Position numbers and translations under genes: made by a program
Source of the DNA: Salinivirgaceae bacterium
GTDB lineage: Bacteria > Bacteroidota > Bacteroidia > Bacteroidales > SZUA-534
Length of the DNA stretch: 56,421 nt
NCBI GenBank assembly: GCA_024405635.1
Contig: JAKSOL010000020.1
Span: 1 to 56,421, forward strand
Direction: 5' to 3'
Shown: positions 28,701-37,558 of the stretch, piece by piece
Numbering within the stretch: position 1 is the stretch's first letter
Layout of the letters: every line of letters begins with the position of its first letter
Notes under the pieces: model-generated
Database searches by the model: none
Seen by the model: the letters and a program-made list of their open reading frames with translations, nothing else
Told to the model about the DNA's origin: nothing

Positions 28701-31700
28701 GTTTTACTCAAATTACACATATTAAGTGTTTGTGTTGCACTGGTGTTAAATACAAACTTGGCAGGCTTTCCGCTGCGAAGAATCTGATAACAATTAGTGG
28801 ACACATCGGCAACGTGGTCATACAATTTAACCTCTTTACCATCGGGCGAAACAAGATAGTATTGCAATTGACCGTAGTTTTCGTGCACAAGATCAATTTT
28901 TACCTCAATATTGGTTGTTTCCGAAATTAAGAACGGAGAATATGTTCCTATTGCAACATCCATTGCTGGAGCAATATCAAGAATCATGTCGTCACTTACG
29001 TTACCACAAGTTGCACTTGTAGCAGTTACGGTTAGTGTTACGCTAAGGCTTGTTAAGTCTGCGCCACCAGGTGTATAGGTTGGATTCAAACTTGTTGCGT
29101 CGTCAAATGAACCATCACCGCTTGTTGTCCAAAGAACTGATACTGCATCTGTCATTGTTGCATCTGCAATGGTATAATCTGAACCATAACAAATAATAGC
29201 ATCCTCGCCAGCAAATACGCTAGGTCCTTGAATATTTGTAATAGTTGTTGATGCTGTGCTTTCGCAACCATTTGCATCTGTAACCTTATAATTCAATGTA
29301 TAAGTTCCAGCAACATCACATGTAAATGTTGGAGACTCAATGTTGGTTGCATCAAGATATACAACATCGCCTGTCCAAAGGTGTGTAAATGGAGCCAAAC
29401 CAACCGATACGTTAGCATCAATAACTTGACTCGAATTGGTACAAGCATCAATTGCTGCTGCCAAACCAATGTTTGGTAGTGGGTTAACTGTTACACTATA
29501 AGAAGATGCAACAGCGGCCTCGCATCCGTTACCATTAGTGTAGTTAACACTAACAGTACCCGTACCAACGGTTTCCCAACTAATTGTTGCTGTTGAAGTA
29601 CCTTGTCCTGCCAATATGCTACCACCGGTAACACTCCACACGTAGTTGCTCATTCCAACTTCGGTAGTATAATCGGCCTCACCACTCAAGCAAATTGAAT
29701 TGTCGCCACTTATTGTTGGAACAGGCAATGGGTTAATTGTAATAACCTTGGTGCTAGTAACAGGCTCTGTACAAGGAGCATTTGCAGCAACTGTTAATGT
29801 AAGAGTAACCGAACCTGCAGAGATATCGGCAGCACTGAAATTATAAGTTGCTGCCAACGATGTTCCGTTTGTAAAGCTACCTGAACCGCTTGTGCTCCAA
29901 CTCAACGATGAGTAGTTTGAAGCCGAAGCGTCGGTTATTGAGTATGACGATTCGCTTGCGCAAACCGCATCTGCTGCACCAGCATTAGCAACGGGCTCTT
30001 CAATAAATGTTATTTGAGCAGTTGTTGTGTTGCTACAGTTGCCAGCAATTTCTTCAAGAGTAACGGTGTAGGTACCTCCAGTTGAAACCGAAATAGTTGG
30101 GCTTGAACTTGTAGATGAACTGAAGGTTAAACCGTCGCCACTCCAATTAAATGTTGATCCTGCAACTGATGATGTAACAGATATTGATGTGTTAAGTCCG
30201 CAAACTGTCACATCTGACAAGAATGGAGCTGGCATTCCGTTTACAATAATAGTTGCTGTTTGAACTCCACTTGCATCGCATCCACCAACAGGCGTTGCGG
30301 TGATGGTTGCTGTGTAGCCTGTTGTTACGTTATCTGATGTATATGTAACTTTTGATGTTTTTCCGCTTACTGTTGCTGCGCTCAAAGTTCCGCCACCAGT
30401 TACAGTCCAGTTAATGCTAGTGCAGTGGTCAAATTCTGCAGTAAGTTCAACTGTTTCGGTTGAACAAATTTCTTTTGATGTTGGATTAAGAACAATTGAA
30501 GGTTTTTCGGTAAACTTAATTGTAACATTAGTTATGCCCTCGCAGTTGTTGGCTGTTTCTTTGAGTTGGAATACGTATGTTCCACCTTGAGGTACAATTG
30601 TATTATCGCCTATTGAAGTTGCTTGAGCAGGACCAGACACTTGCGACCATTCAAGATTTCCTCCAAGACTTGCGACACCTGTTAAAGTAGTAGTCAAACC
30701 ACAAATATCAGTTCCATCAACAGGAATAATTGATGGGGTTGGTATTGGATTAATGGTAAGAACCATGTCATCGGAATGAGTTCCGCAATGTGCATGAGTT
30801 GCTGTCAATGTCAAAGTTACGCTACCAGCAGCAATATCAGCAGCACTTGGTTCATAAACTGGTTGTCTGATTGCACTAGTATAGAATGTACCAGAACCTG
30901 TTGTTGTCCAAGCCACAGGATCAAACACAGATGGAACTGAATTCTTAACACGAGCATCTGTCAAGGTTACACTCTCGCCAGCACATATTGCCAAATCAGG
31001 GCCTGCATTTGCTTCAGGTGCAGCGTAGAAAGTTATTTGTGCTGTTGTAAGTGCCGAGCAGCCGCCAAGTTCCTCTTCAAATTGAATCTCGTACAATCCT
31101 TCGGCACTTGCTGTTATGCTTGTTACGTTTGATAATGCATTGCTAAATGTTAAGTTACCTGGACCAGATACCTTTGTCCAATTGCGAGTTGAACCTGTTA
31201 GCACGTTGGCCGCCTCAACATCGCAAGCCATTCCACATGCTATTGCTGGTGCTGTGATAGTAGGATCAGGAGTGCGGCTTATTGTAAGTTCCATAGTTGC
31301 GGTTGGATTTTCGCAAACTCCTGCCGACGAAACTCCTATGGCAGTAATGGTATATGTAACGGACATGTCTGTTGGTCCAAAGTTTGGCGTAAACTTAACA
31401 TTTGCTCCTGTTGCTGGTGTAAATGTTCCTGTCCCGCCACTTACTATCCAATTAACTGTGCTACAATTTGTTGTTGTAGCTTTTAGCGTATATGGATCAG
31501 CACTGCACGACACATCACTGGTTTTTGGCAAGTTAATAGTTGGCTCGTTGAAGAATGTTACTGAAGTAAAGTTTGGCAACGAACTTGAGCATCCGTTCAA
31601 CGATTCAACTAACTCAAAATCGTACGAACCTGCTTCAGAAACTGCAACATCAACTCGAGCTACTCCTCCACTTATAGTTGAGTTGCTAAATGTAACAGTG

Positions 31701-34648
31701 CCAGGGCCATCGCGTTTTGCCCATACTACTGACGAGCCGTCTTGAATGCCAGTTGCTTGAACATAACCAGACAATCCACAGAATTGAGAATTTATACTTA
31801 ACTCTGGTTTTAAAAGAGGATTGACCTTCAATGTAAAGTTGTCGCTTACTGTTTGACCTGCACAAGCCCCTTTGCCATTGGCAGTTAATGTAAGTGTTAC
31901 TGTTGTACCATAATCGGCTACACTTGGAGTATAAATGGTGTTGGCTGTTGTGGCTGACGAGAATGAGCCAGAGCCACTAGTTGTCCAAACTAAATCAACA
32001 TTTCCCACAACAGTTGCTGCAAGGGTTTGCTTGCCATCGTGGCAAATTGTGTTTGGCTGTGTTGTGGTAATTGTTACCTCTGGAGCATCAAAGAATGTTT
32101 GAGTAACCTCACTAGTAGTTCCAGAACAATTACCAACTGTTTCTGTCATATAAAATTTATATGTTCCTTCCGCATTAACTGCAACGTCGGTTGTTGCACT
32201 AGTTGGATTAGCAATAGTTGCACCACTTGTTACTGCGGTCCAAAGCACCGAACCACCAGCATCGGTATTTGCTTTAAGTTGTGATGTTAGTCCACAAATA
32301 TCAGCATCGGTAGTTACCAATGTTGGTGCTGGAACGTGGTTCACTTTAATTGTCATTTGGTCGGTTACGCTTGAGCAAGCTCCATTACCATTCACTGTTA
32401 AAGTGATGGTTTGGTTGTCTGTAGCTCCAAGTGTTGGTGTGTAAACCACATTGGTCAACGACGATGTGTTGCTCAAAGTACCAGCTGTTGCGCTCCAAGC
32501 AAACGACGAATAGTTTGTTGCTGTTGCGTTAATTGATTGTGTTCCATCTTCGCATATTTCGGCATCAGCTGTTGTAATATCAACTGTTGGAGCTGCATTG
32601 AATGTAAGTGTAACTACTGTTGCACTATACCCCACACATCCTCCTGGAGTTGTTTCTTTTACACGGAAAGTGTAATCGCCATCGGCGGTAACTGTAACTT
32701 TATTTCCATCAAATGATGCAGAACCAGCGCCCGACACTAATTCCCAATCAAGAGTCCCACCCAAGTTGGCTGTAGCTGCCAATGTGGTTTCGTATCCGCA
32801 AATATTACCATCAACTGTAGTAATGGTTGGAACTGGTAGAGGACTAATTGTCAAAGTCATATTGTTGGATACAGGCGAGCATCCTGCCATTCCGTTTGCT
32901 GTGAGTGTTAGGGTAACACTACCAGCTGCTACATCTGATGGACTTGGATGGTATGTTGCTTTTACAACTGCATTGTTATCAAATGTTCCTGTTCCGCTTG
33001 TTGACCATACAACTGAAGTTGTATGTTGTGTTGATGCACCCGAAAGCGTGTACGAACTTTCGTCAGCACAAATTTCATCATCTACTCCGGCAGTCACTTC
33101 TGGAGTTGGGTTTTCGTCAACCACTACAAAATCTTCTTCTGACTTACAACCATGACTATCGGTTGCATAGAACGAATAGGAACCTGCAGCCAATCCATCA
33201 ACTATATTAATTGGTGCTGTGACTGTTATGCCATTAACTGTGTATGAAGTAAATGTGCCTGTTCCTCCTGTTGCACTTACTGTCACCGAACCTGTATTTT
33301 CACCCTCACAAGCTGGAGTCATAACAGCCTCGGTCTCAATAAGTTTTGGTTGGGTTTTATAGTCGTTATATTCATCCCAATCAGCATAATAACTATAGCC
33401 TATTGCTTGTAGGCATCCATTATTATCAGTAACCATAAGCTGAAGCTCCGATGCGTCTGGCACATTAGTAATGTTTCTTGCTGAAGTATCAGGAACTTGA
33501 TTGTACATTTCAGTCCACACATAAGAATATGGAGCAGAACCTCCTGTTGTGGTAGCTGTTAGTTCTTTAATAGGGTCACCATGGCAATCAGCATCTTTGG
33601 TTACTTCAATAACTGTATTCATTGCAGAAGGCTGACCTATTGTAACTTGCATCGACTCTAATTGGTCGCCTCCAAGTAGAGAGTAACCAATAGTTACTGT
33701 TCCAGGAGAGAGGTTTTCTATTAAAAAGTTGTTTGAACTTTCGCCAACTTTGGTCAATTTGATGTCATATCCAATTTGAATTTGAGTAAACAAATCATAA
33801 TTACCCAAACCTCCGTTAATTACTACTTTAATTTTACCATCAGATTGTTTTGCAGCATTCAAATTTGAAGATAATGATTTGTTACAAGACACATCGATCA
33901 CTGTAACTACCATATTAGTTGTTGCCTTTGAGCCTCTCAATGTCACGCTCTTCAATGCTCCATATTTAATGCCATCTGTTGAGACAAAATTCTCAAGCAT
34001 AGCTCCTTTAAAGAACAATGTAGAATTTTGAGCTAACACTTGACGCGCGTCAGTAACATCAACATTCCACTTGTCAATTATAATTTCCGACTCTGATAGT
34101 GCAAGTTGAGCCGATTGTTTTGCACTAAATTCAGAACAAACCACATCGAATCCAGCGGTATTTAGTTTACCTCCAACCACTGAAATGTTGCCTGTAGTGT
34201 TTAATGCACTTTGCAATGTCCATTCGCCACTTTCAACAAAAATATCAGCTCCAAGTTGCGATGCAATGTTAATTGTGTGACTGCCCTCTCCTTTCAGGTG
34301 GACTTCACCCATCAAACTTAGCATATCAACGTTGGCATCGATATCAATATCTCCACTAATGGTTATTGACTTTTTACCAATCAATTTGAAACTTGCGCCG
34401 TTTGATTTTACACTTGCAAGTGCAATGTCGCTACTAACGCGTACTATTGAATTTTGGCTGAACGAGTTTTGATCAAACACAATATCGGTAGCTGCCGATA
34501 GTGCATCTCCAGATTTTCCACCTGAAGTAACTGACCAGTGGCTCTTGTCGTTCAAGTTTCCACCGTTGTTCACCCAATACCTATAATCTTGTGCAACCAA
34601 CTGCATAACAGTTAGCACAACTGATAGGGTTAAAAAGATTCTCTTCAT
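22766..34648 (-). CDS. Giant SprB-like adhesin with T9SS type B sorting domain
   Basis: 3960 residues. Signal peptide (to LVAQ, 19), then a 280-residue N-terminal region starting YRYWVNNGGNLNDKSHWS. Two SprB-like units are followed (about 515-1890) by alternating Ig/PKD-like modules of about 80 residues, of two kinds, each starting around a conserved Cys (ICADESS or ICGLTS types). A proprotein-convertase P-like domain (about 1896-2046) follows, with QLQYYLVSPDGKEVKLYDH and GGWAVRIVDMFVGQVGEL. Next come roughly 17-19 SprB repeats (about 2070-3570) with CNG..DG starts and VTDxxxC ends. The final domain is the gliding-motility C-terminal type (about 3875-3960), PPEVFTPNGDGANDTW to GTYYYSIKCSD. 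It is expected to be a T9SS-exported surface adhesin; whether the cell glides is not shown here. Confidence 0.92.
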   Translation of the reverse strand: MKRIFLTLSVVLTVMQLVAQDYRYWVNNGGNLNDKSHWSVTSGGKSGDALSAATDIVFDQNSFSQNSIVRVSSDIALASVKSNGASFKLIGKKSITISGDIDIDANVDMLSLMGEVHLKGEGSHTINIASQLGADIFVESGEWTLQSALNTTGNISVVGGKLNTAGFDVVCSEFSAKQSAQLALSESEIIIDKWNVDVTDARQVLAQNSTLFFKGAMLENFVSTDGIKYGALKSVTLRGSKATTNMVVTVIDVSCNKSLSSNLNAAKQSDGKIKVVINGGLGNYDLFTQIQIGYDIKLTKVGESSNNFLIENLSPGTVTIGYSLLGGDQLESMQVTIGQPSAMNTVIEVTKDADCHGDPIKELTATTTGGSAPYSYVWTEMYNQVPDTSARNITNVPDASELQLMVTDNNGCLQAIGYSYYADWDEYNDYKTQPKLIETEAVMTPACEGENTGSVTVSATGGTGTFTSYTVNGITVTAPINIVDGLAAGSYSFYATDSHGCKSEEDFVVVDENPTPEVTAGVDDEICADESSYTLSGASTQHTTSVVWSTSGTGTFDNNAVVKATYHPSPSDVAAGSVTLTLTANGMAGCSPVSNNMTLTISPLPVPTITTVDGNICGYETTLAATANLGGTLDWELVSGAGSASFDGNKVTVTADGDYTFRVKETTPGGCVGYSATVVTLTFNAAPTVDITTADAEICEDGTQSINATATNYSSFAWSATAGTLSNTSSLTNVVYTPTLGATDNQTITLTVNGNGACSSVTDQMTIKVNHVPAPTLVTTDADICGLTSQLKANTDAGGSVLWTAVTSGATIANPTSATTDVAVNAEGTYKFYMTETVGNCSGTTSEVTQTFFDAPEVTITTTQPNTICHDGKQTLAATVVGNVDLVWTTSGSGSFSSATTANTIYTPSVADYGTTVTLTLTANGKGACAGQTVSDNFTLKVNPLLKPELSINSQFCGLSGYVQATGIQDGSSVVWAKRDGPGTVTFSNSTISGGVARVDVAVSEAGSYDFELVESLNGCSSSLPNFTSVTFFNEPTINLPKTSDVSCSADPYTLKATTTNCSTVNWIVSGGTGTFTPATGANVKFTPNFGPTDMSVTYTITAIGVSSAGVCENPTATMELTISRTPDPTITAPAIACGMACDVEAANVLTGSTRNWTKVSGPGNLTFSNALSNVTSITASAEGLYEIQFEEELGGCSALTTAQITFYAAPEANAGPDLAICAGESVTLTDARVKNSVPSVFDPVAWTTTGSGTFYTSAIRQPVYEPSAADIAAGSVTLTLTATHAHCGTHSDDMVLTINPIPTPSIIPVDGTDICGLTTTLTGVASLGGNLEWSQVSGPAQATSIGDNTIVPQGGTYVFQLKETANNCEGITNVTIKFTEKPSIVLNPTSKEICSTETVELTAEFDHCTSINWTVTGGGTLSAATVSGKTSKVTYTSDNVTTGYTATITATPVGGCDASGVQTATIIVNGMPAPFLSDVTVCGLNTSISVTSSVAGSTFNWSGDGLTFSSSTSSSPTISVSTGGTYTVTLEEIAGNCSNTTTAQITFIEEPVANAGAADAVCASESSYSITDASASNYSSLSWSTSGSGSFTNGTSLAATYNFSAADISAGSVTLTLTVAANAPCTEPVTSTKVITINPLPVPTISGDNSICLSGEADYTTEVGMSNYVWSVTGGSILAGQGTSTATISWETVGTGTVSVNYTNGNGCEAAVASSYSVTVNPLPNIGLAAAIDACTNSSQVIDANVSVGLAPFTHLWTGDVVYLDATNIESPTFTCDVAGTYTLNYKVTDANGCESTASTTITNIQGPSVFAGEDAIICYGSDYTIADATMTDAVSVLWTTSGDGSFDDATSLNPTYTPGGADLTSLSVTLTVTATSATCGNVSDDMILDIAPAMDVAIGTYSPFLISETTNIEVKIDLVHENYGQLQYYLVSPDGKEVKLYDHVADVSTNCYQILRSGKPAKFVFNTSATQTLNMCNLSKTATTLTGTFLPTDIKGWENIYGEDPAKGGWAVRIVDMFVGQVGELTQSIISFTDVNHQGNMQTITFNSGSINIPILDNGAIRYISPIGLSTSCYGACDAHAVVNVIGGSGVYNSYIWEQPEGKDPVQGTNEVDLCGGDYIVTVTDSRGCSATGKVHVLEPDPILLETTASDVTCNGAADGSMSVTARQGVGAYTYQWNDADATTTASVSNVAAGEYTVWVTDENQCSVSADVKIEEPTAISVDNIVVTASDCANPTGSIEFTISGGTPLAGDAYDITCATATFVNGKAENLAADIYSVTIKDANGCSVDTVITVPDNGDVTFVSVVETAPIMCNGANGGAALATATTQNGNVDDLYYEWYKESMEGSPINGTMNFSGLIANIYGDVTYYVKAIDQISGCSAIDSIKLSQPEALSINVIGFENPLCIGSSTGSAEVEAAGGTAPYTYAWVDANGDDATSATLTAGDNIVTVTDYNGCTYSETITLVDPEPIVTSITFTPTNCQSFDGTATVEVVSGGVAPFTYEWTNANQSTTATADGLGVERYYVTVTDANNCSVVDFVDVTDNSVMTMTVLSTTDVTSACSNDGEIVIQIDDAFGEVTCTWYDEDGNDVDGVLATADGTRLYNIASAGTYTVVVVDEHSCSKSFDVTLGGALRLDIRNTINVSPTCYGGNDGMITIDPSTVGGVGPYTFEWLMDNTIADSHSGLEAGQTYEVKITDSEGCEAVANVGPLASPSPIIAEFEFVPAGCAASDGSITVTGATFDGVPVAIIDVTWFDADGAMVASGLSLNDVPAAKYQAIITTAMGCDVDTLITLKDLSTLELQLVSVDMPMCKGAENGTVELTVLGGGSGDYTFEWFDESNNLVYSLTDATNTTVKAGKYLVVVTDNQSLCGASLEVTVDEPEELITNIVFTQQVVCAGDKVASFYVSAQGGTPDYIFTWTHNGEIVSTDSAISNAEEGWYYVEVKDANACVAEDSVQILFPEPINIEVVTTESECDTPTGTATATVTGGVAPYTYVWHTLMDLTAISNDANPINLAVDTYVLEIQDALGCVVTDTVDVEDNGSVGFEWEVVSDILCPSNCNGEAKVTQVYDDNQLYTTFNVIWNDTEIGAHATNLCLGTNKVVVIAPNNCRAVEYITMSDEKALRVKHITNYPDLDGDPNCNGMLIAEIAGGVGNYTAVWTNEAGEELPNSIFDATASEAKAYSLCEGKYTLTVKDENPEGCEIIETYIIEHRPLLFQMVSQTDATCYGYNNGNAKVEGVGGLYEPYKYEWYAVGSTDLLSSKPELENVYAGKYYFIISQHDYMTMISDTITIGQPSTRLHIPADMVVTKGTKCYESAGSVRIYEQGDFASAFSGFAPFTYIFSNPDWTVDSIKVSGEKINITNLPIGEYSLSVIDSLGCVFDTIYNVEDLSHFKVELAVDKPRCFGKEGTVIANASSDNGIRSYTWNNGSAETADRINGKAGIYYVMVEDEMNCQRFDTIEMPETPKVAFTLGAIEPNTCFTGTDGSVSFNNITGGLMGVYDQYIFMGANGTINKNVETRDSMEIITGIPTGEYKVYIMDVNDCESDTINITVPSRHSQMATTITVDDASCEKYFANGNLSIDGEFEVAVSVVNQYSVSGTVEEPVFFQLGNNKPSANSKFSKLAAGDYNVVVGFSSDMVCPDTLNVTVGADNKFALAGAYIYRSSTSNEYANEVYVCPEEEALQANFHTTDNFSIDKRVWYLNDSIVDDSVSTWASLTPRGAEGNDYYYRVQAYNDKCMDMDTLHVIVLNPTDTLKAGIVMAEEGVEPQDNVYQLFGGIDLMLHANQGEALTFDVPSTVEYQNAYYWATSKEVSWQTTADTISPIVVAKEDMTIKVVDTVSVTYAAISDTLQCVFTDSMVVSVLSDIRPPEVFTPNGDGANDTWVINGIHAYQKVEVVIFNRWGGRVWQKSGVYEPWDGTNAKGKNLPSGTYYYSIKCSDSRIGTKEKSGPVTIIR

Positions 34649-34970
34649 AACAATTTATATTGAAAGAATTTGTATTCGTGCTTTTATGGCGACGTAAAAA
34701 TATTCCAATTTAATAGCATAGCATGCCGCTTTTGATTATTTGCGACTATTTTGTGATAAAATACTGCTAATTTTTTCCAAAATCAGTTTTTGCCGTTAAT
34801 CGGTGTTAATAATTGTACACCAACGGTTGTTTTTGTGTGACGTAAAATACGCATAAGTCAACGCTTTACACTCAAATTTTGTCTGGCGGTCAACATCGGC
34901 CAACATGTTGATAACCGACGGTTTAATTTGGCAACAAGACTTATAAACTGCGAGCTGGCTAAGACCTGAT
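34649..34970. other. Intergenic region upstream of the SprB-like gene
   Basis: 322 bases between the 3' end of mutS2 and the start of the SprB-like gene, both on the minus strand. It must hold the adhesin promoter, but I find no exact TAnnTTTG on the minus strand. A 10-base palindrome CAACATGTTG lies at 34901-34910. No coding frame, tRNA or clear terminator was seen. Confidence 0.6.
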
Positions 34971-37451
34971 TTATCCTAATTCAACCACAGTTATTCCTGC
35001 TCCACCAAATTCCACATGTTCGTCACGCACATTGTCAATTACTGGCAGAGTTTGCAAATATTGGCGAATCATTTGGCGCAGTATTCCGTTGCCTTTGCCG
35101 TGTAAAATATGCAACTCCGAGGCTCCAACCATAACAGCCTCGTCAACCAATGCAGCAACCATTGATATTGCATCATCGGTTCGTTGTCCTCTAACGTCAA
35201 GGTATGGGTTGAAATTTATTCGGCGTTGGTTAAGGTCGATGCTTTGACTGAATTTCTGTTTTGGTGATTGGCGCAAACGCGCTTTGTCGTTTTCGTTCAG
35301 CATTTCGATGCGGTCAATTGTGGTGCTGGTCATCATGCTGCCAAAGGCTACAAGAACATTTTTACCGTTTAGCTCCATTATTTCGCCAATGGTGGTTTGT
35401 CCTTTTATCTTAACCGGCATGCCTATTGTAAACTCGCTTGTGCGCAAAACAATTTGTTCAGCATCTTTTTGTTGGTCGCGTTTTTTGTCGCCTTTCACTT
35501 TGTTTTCGCGCTCGCGCAACTTGGCAATTTTACGCATAATGCGGGACTCTTCTTCGGTATCGGGTTTGAGCACATCTTGCTTAAATTGTTCAAGTTGTTG
35601 ACGCACCTCGCGAGTCTTTTCTTTTTCGGCCTGCGCTTCTTTTATCTGGCGAACAGTGTTTTCCACCATTTTATTCGACTCGTTTAAAATGCGGCGCGCC
35701 TCCTCGTTTGTTTTCTGCATTACTTCCTTGCGGAATTTTTTCATTTCATCGAGTTCGGATTTTTCCTTCTCCATCATCTCCTCAAGGCGACGTTCTATTT
35801 TGCGTATGTTTTCGCGCTTACGTTCCCAATAATATTTATCGCGGGCTATTTGCCTTAGGTGCTTGTCAAAGTTTACATGTTCCTCGCCTACCTTGCTTCG
35901 AGCCTCCTCTATTAAATCTTGTGGCAAACCTATTTTGTAGGCTATTTCAAAAGCAAAGCTACTTCCAGGTTTTCCCATTTCCATAATAAACATTGGTTCC
36001 ATGCGATTGGTATCGTATAGCATTGCGCCGTTTATTATGCCGTCGGTACTGGCAGCAAAGTGTTTTAGATTAGTGTAGTGGGTTGTTATTACGCCATACA
36101 CACCTATTTGGTTTAGTCTATTCAAAATAGTTTCGGCTATTACTCCTCCCAACATTGGTTCCGTTCCAGCACCAAACTCATCTATCAATATCATTGATTT
36201 GCTTGTTGCCAAACGCACAAATTGCTTCATATTTAACAGATGTGAACTATATGTACTCAAATCGTTATCAATGCTCTGCTCGTCACCTATGTCTATGAAA
36301 ATACTATCAAATATGCCAACCGTACTTTCGGGGTCAATTGGAATTAGCAAACCACATTGAAGCATGTATTGCAGTGTTCCAACTGTTTTTAAGCACACCG
36401 ATTTTCCGCCTGCGTTTGGTCCCGAAATAACCAAAATTCTATCATGCTCTGTAAGTTCAATATTTAGAGGTACAACGGTTTTACCTTCTTCGGCAAAGCT
36501 CATCATTAGAATTGGGTGCCTAGCATTGCGCCAATCAACTTTTGGTTCATCTACCAGTTTTGGCATACTTGCACCAAGTTGCTGGGCAAGGCGTGCTTTT
36601 GCTCGGTCAAAGTCAATAATTCCCAAAAACATCATCGCATCGTCAAGATCGTCAACATACGGACGAATGTTTTTGGTAAACAGTTTAAGTATCTTGATTA
36701 TTTCGCGACGCTCTGCCGATTCTAACTCCGAAATCTGATTATTTAGTTCAACCACTGGGGCAGGCTCAACATAACTTGTTTTGCCGGTTGCCGATTCGTC
36801 GTGTATAATACCTTGTATGCGACGTTTGTACGATGCAGCTATTGGAATAACCACACGCCCATCGCGCACTGCAAGCTGAGTATCAGGTTCAACCCAACCT
36901 TCTTGTTGCGCCTCACCAATAATGCGATGAATAAGTTTTGAAACCGAATTTTGTTTTAGTGCCAATTCGTGACGAATTGTAGCCAACTCTGGCGATGCGT
37001 TGTCGCGCACTTTGCCATGTTTGTTTATTATGCGCTCGGTGTTATCAATAACATAGTCGTGAATGTTTACTTGCGCTGCCAATGCCGAAAGCGTTGGATA
37101 ATATTGGTCTTGGCCATCGCGAGTAAGAAATCGCACTATAGCCTTTGCAACAATAAGCGACTTGTATAAGTTAAACAACTCTGGCACATCAATAAACGAA
37201 CCATCAACACGAATTTTTGCAAACACATCGCGAAAGTCAAAAAAGTCCTCAGTTGGCAATGGTTGGCCCGAATTCATCAGTTGCAACATCTCGTTAGTTT
37301 CAAGCAACCTACGCTTTACTGCTTCGGGTTTTGCCGAAAACGACATTTGGTCAACAAGCCATTGGCCCATAGCTCCAGCACAGTTAACTTTCAATTGTTC
37401 TCTGATGCGGCCAAAATCTATCTTATCTTCAAAATTGTTTGGAAATATCAT
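34971..37451 (-). CDS. mutS2: MutS2 family ATPase with Smr domain
   Basis: 826 residues from ATG 37451 (MIFPNNF); a TTG two codons upstream is possible. The MutS-like lever and clamp region precedes the ATPase with Walker A SGPNAGGKS and Walker B ILIDEFGAGTEP. A long coiled coil (about 515-640, KIERRLEEMMEKEKSELDEMKK) is followed by a linker and the C-terminal Smr nuclease domain (LDVRGQRTDDA, ELHILHGKGNGILRQ). MutS2 lacks mismatch-recognition domain I; family members suppress recombination or rescue collided ribosomes. The -7 element TATATTTG lies 21 bases upstream. Confidence 0.95.
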   Translation of the reverse strand: MIFPNNFEDKIDFGRIREQLKVNCAGAMGQWLVDQMSFSAKPEAVKRRLLETNEMLQLMNSGQPLPTEDFFDFRDVFAKIRVDGSFIDVPELFNLYKSLIVAKAIVRFLTRDGQDQYYPTLSALAAQVNIHDYVIDNTERIINKHGKVRDNASPELATIRHELALKQNSVSKLIHRIIGEAQQEGWVEPDTQLAVRDGRVVIPIAASYKRRIQGIIHDESATGKTSYVEPAPVVELNNQISELESAERREIIKILKLFTKNIRPYVDDLDDAMMFLGIIDFDRAKARLAQQLGASMPKLVDEPKVDWRNARHPILMMSFAEEGKTVVPLNIELTEHDRILVISGPNAGGKSVCLKTVGTLQYMLQCGLLIPIDPESTVGIFDSIFIDIGDEQSIDNDLSTYSSHLLNMKQFVRLATSKSMILIDEFGAGTEPMLGGVIAETILNRLNQIGVYGVITTHYTNLKHFAASTDGIINGAMLYDTNRMEPMFIMEMGKPGSSFAFEIAYKIGLPQDLIEEARSKVGEEHVNFDKHLRQIARDKYYWERKRENIRKIERRLEEMMEKEKSELDEMKKFRKEVMQKTNEEARRILNESNKMVENTVRQIKEAQAEKEKTREVRQQLEQFKQDVLKPDTEEESRIMRKIAKLRERENKVKGDKKRDQQKDAEQIVLRTSEFTIGMPVKIKGQTTIGEIMELNGKNVLVAFGSMMTSTTIDRIEMLNENDKARLRQSPKQKFSQSIDLNQRRINFNPYLDVRGQRTDDAISMVAALVDEAVMVGASELHILHGKGNGILRQMIRQYLQTLPVIDNVRDEHVEFGGAGITVVELG

Positions 37452-37471
37452 TCTCAATAATAATTGCGGCG

Positions 37472-37479
37472 CAAATATA
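37472..37479 (-). promoter_or_regulatory. Bacteroidetes -7 element upstream of mutS2
   Basis: On the minus strand TATATTTG followed by CGCC. It ends 20 bases before the mutS2 ATG. Confidence 0.6.
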
Positions 37480-37501
37480 GAAGAACCCTTTGGGTGTTTG
37501 C

Positions 37502-37535
37502 AAAAAAACAGCCGGCCACAAATTGCGGTCGGCTG
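37502..37535 (-). terminator. Terminator of prs
   Basis: CAGCCGGCC (37509-37517) pairs with GGTCGGCTG (37527-37535) with one G-U pair. Seven A on the plus strand form the U run. It lies between prs and mutS2, both on the minus strand. Confidence 0.9.
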
Positions 37536-37558
37536 CTATATTTTGGAATAATTATACG

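Noticed and set aside
31116..31745. A 209-codon plus-strand frame opposite the giant adhesin gene
   Set aside because: It is antisense to a strong coding region with clear repeats; no family signature and no promoter.
34901..34910. Palindrome CAACATGTTG as an operator for the adhesin gene
   Set aside because: A single 10-base palindrome in 322 AT-rich bases, about 250 bases from the start, is weak evidence.
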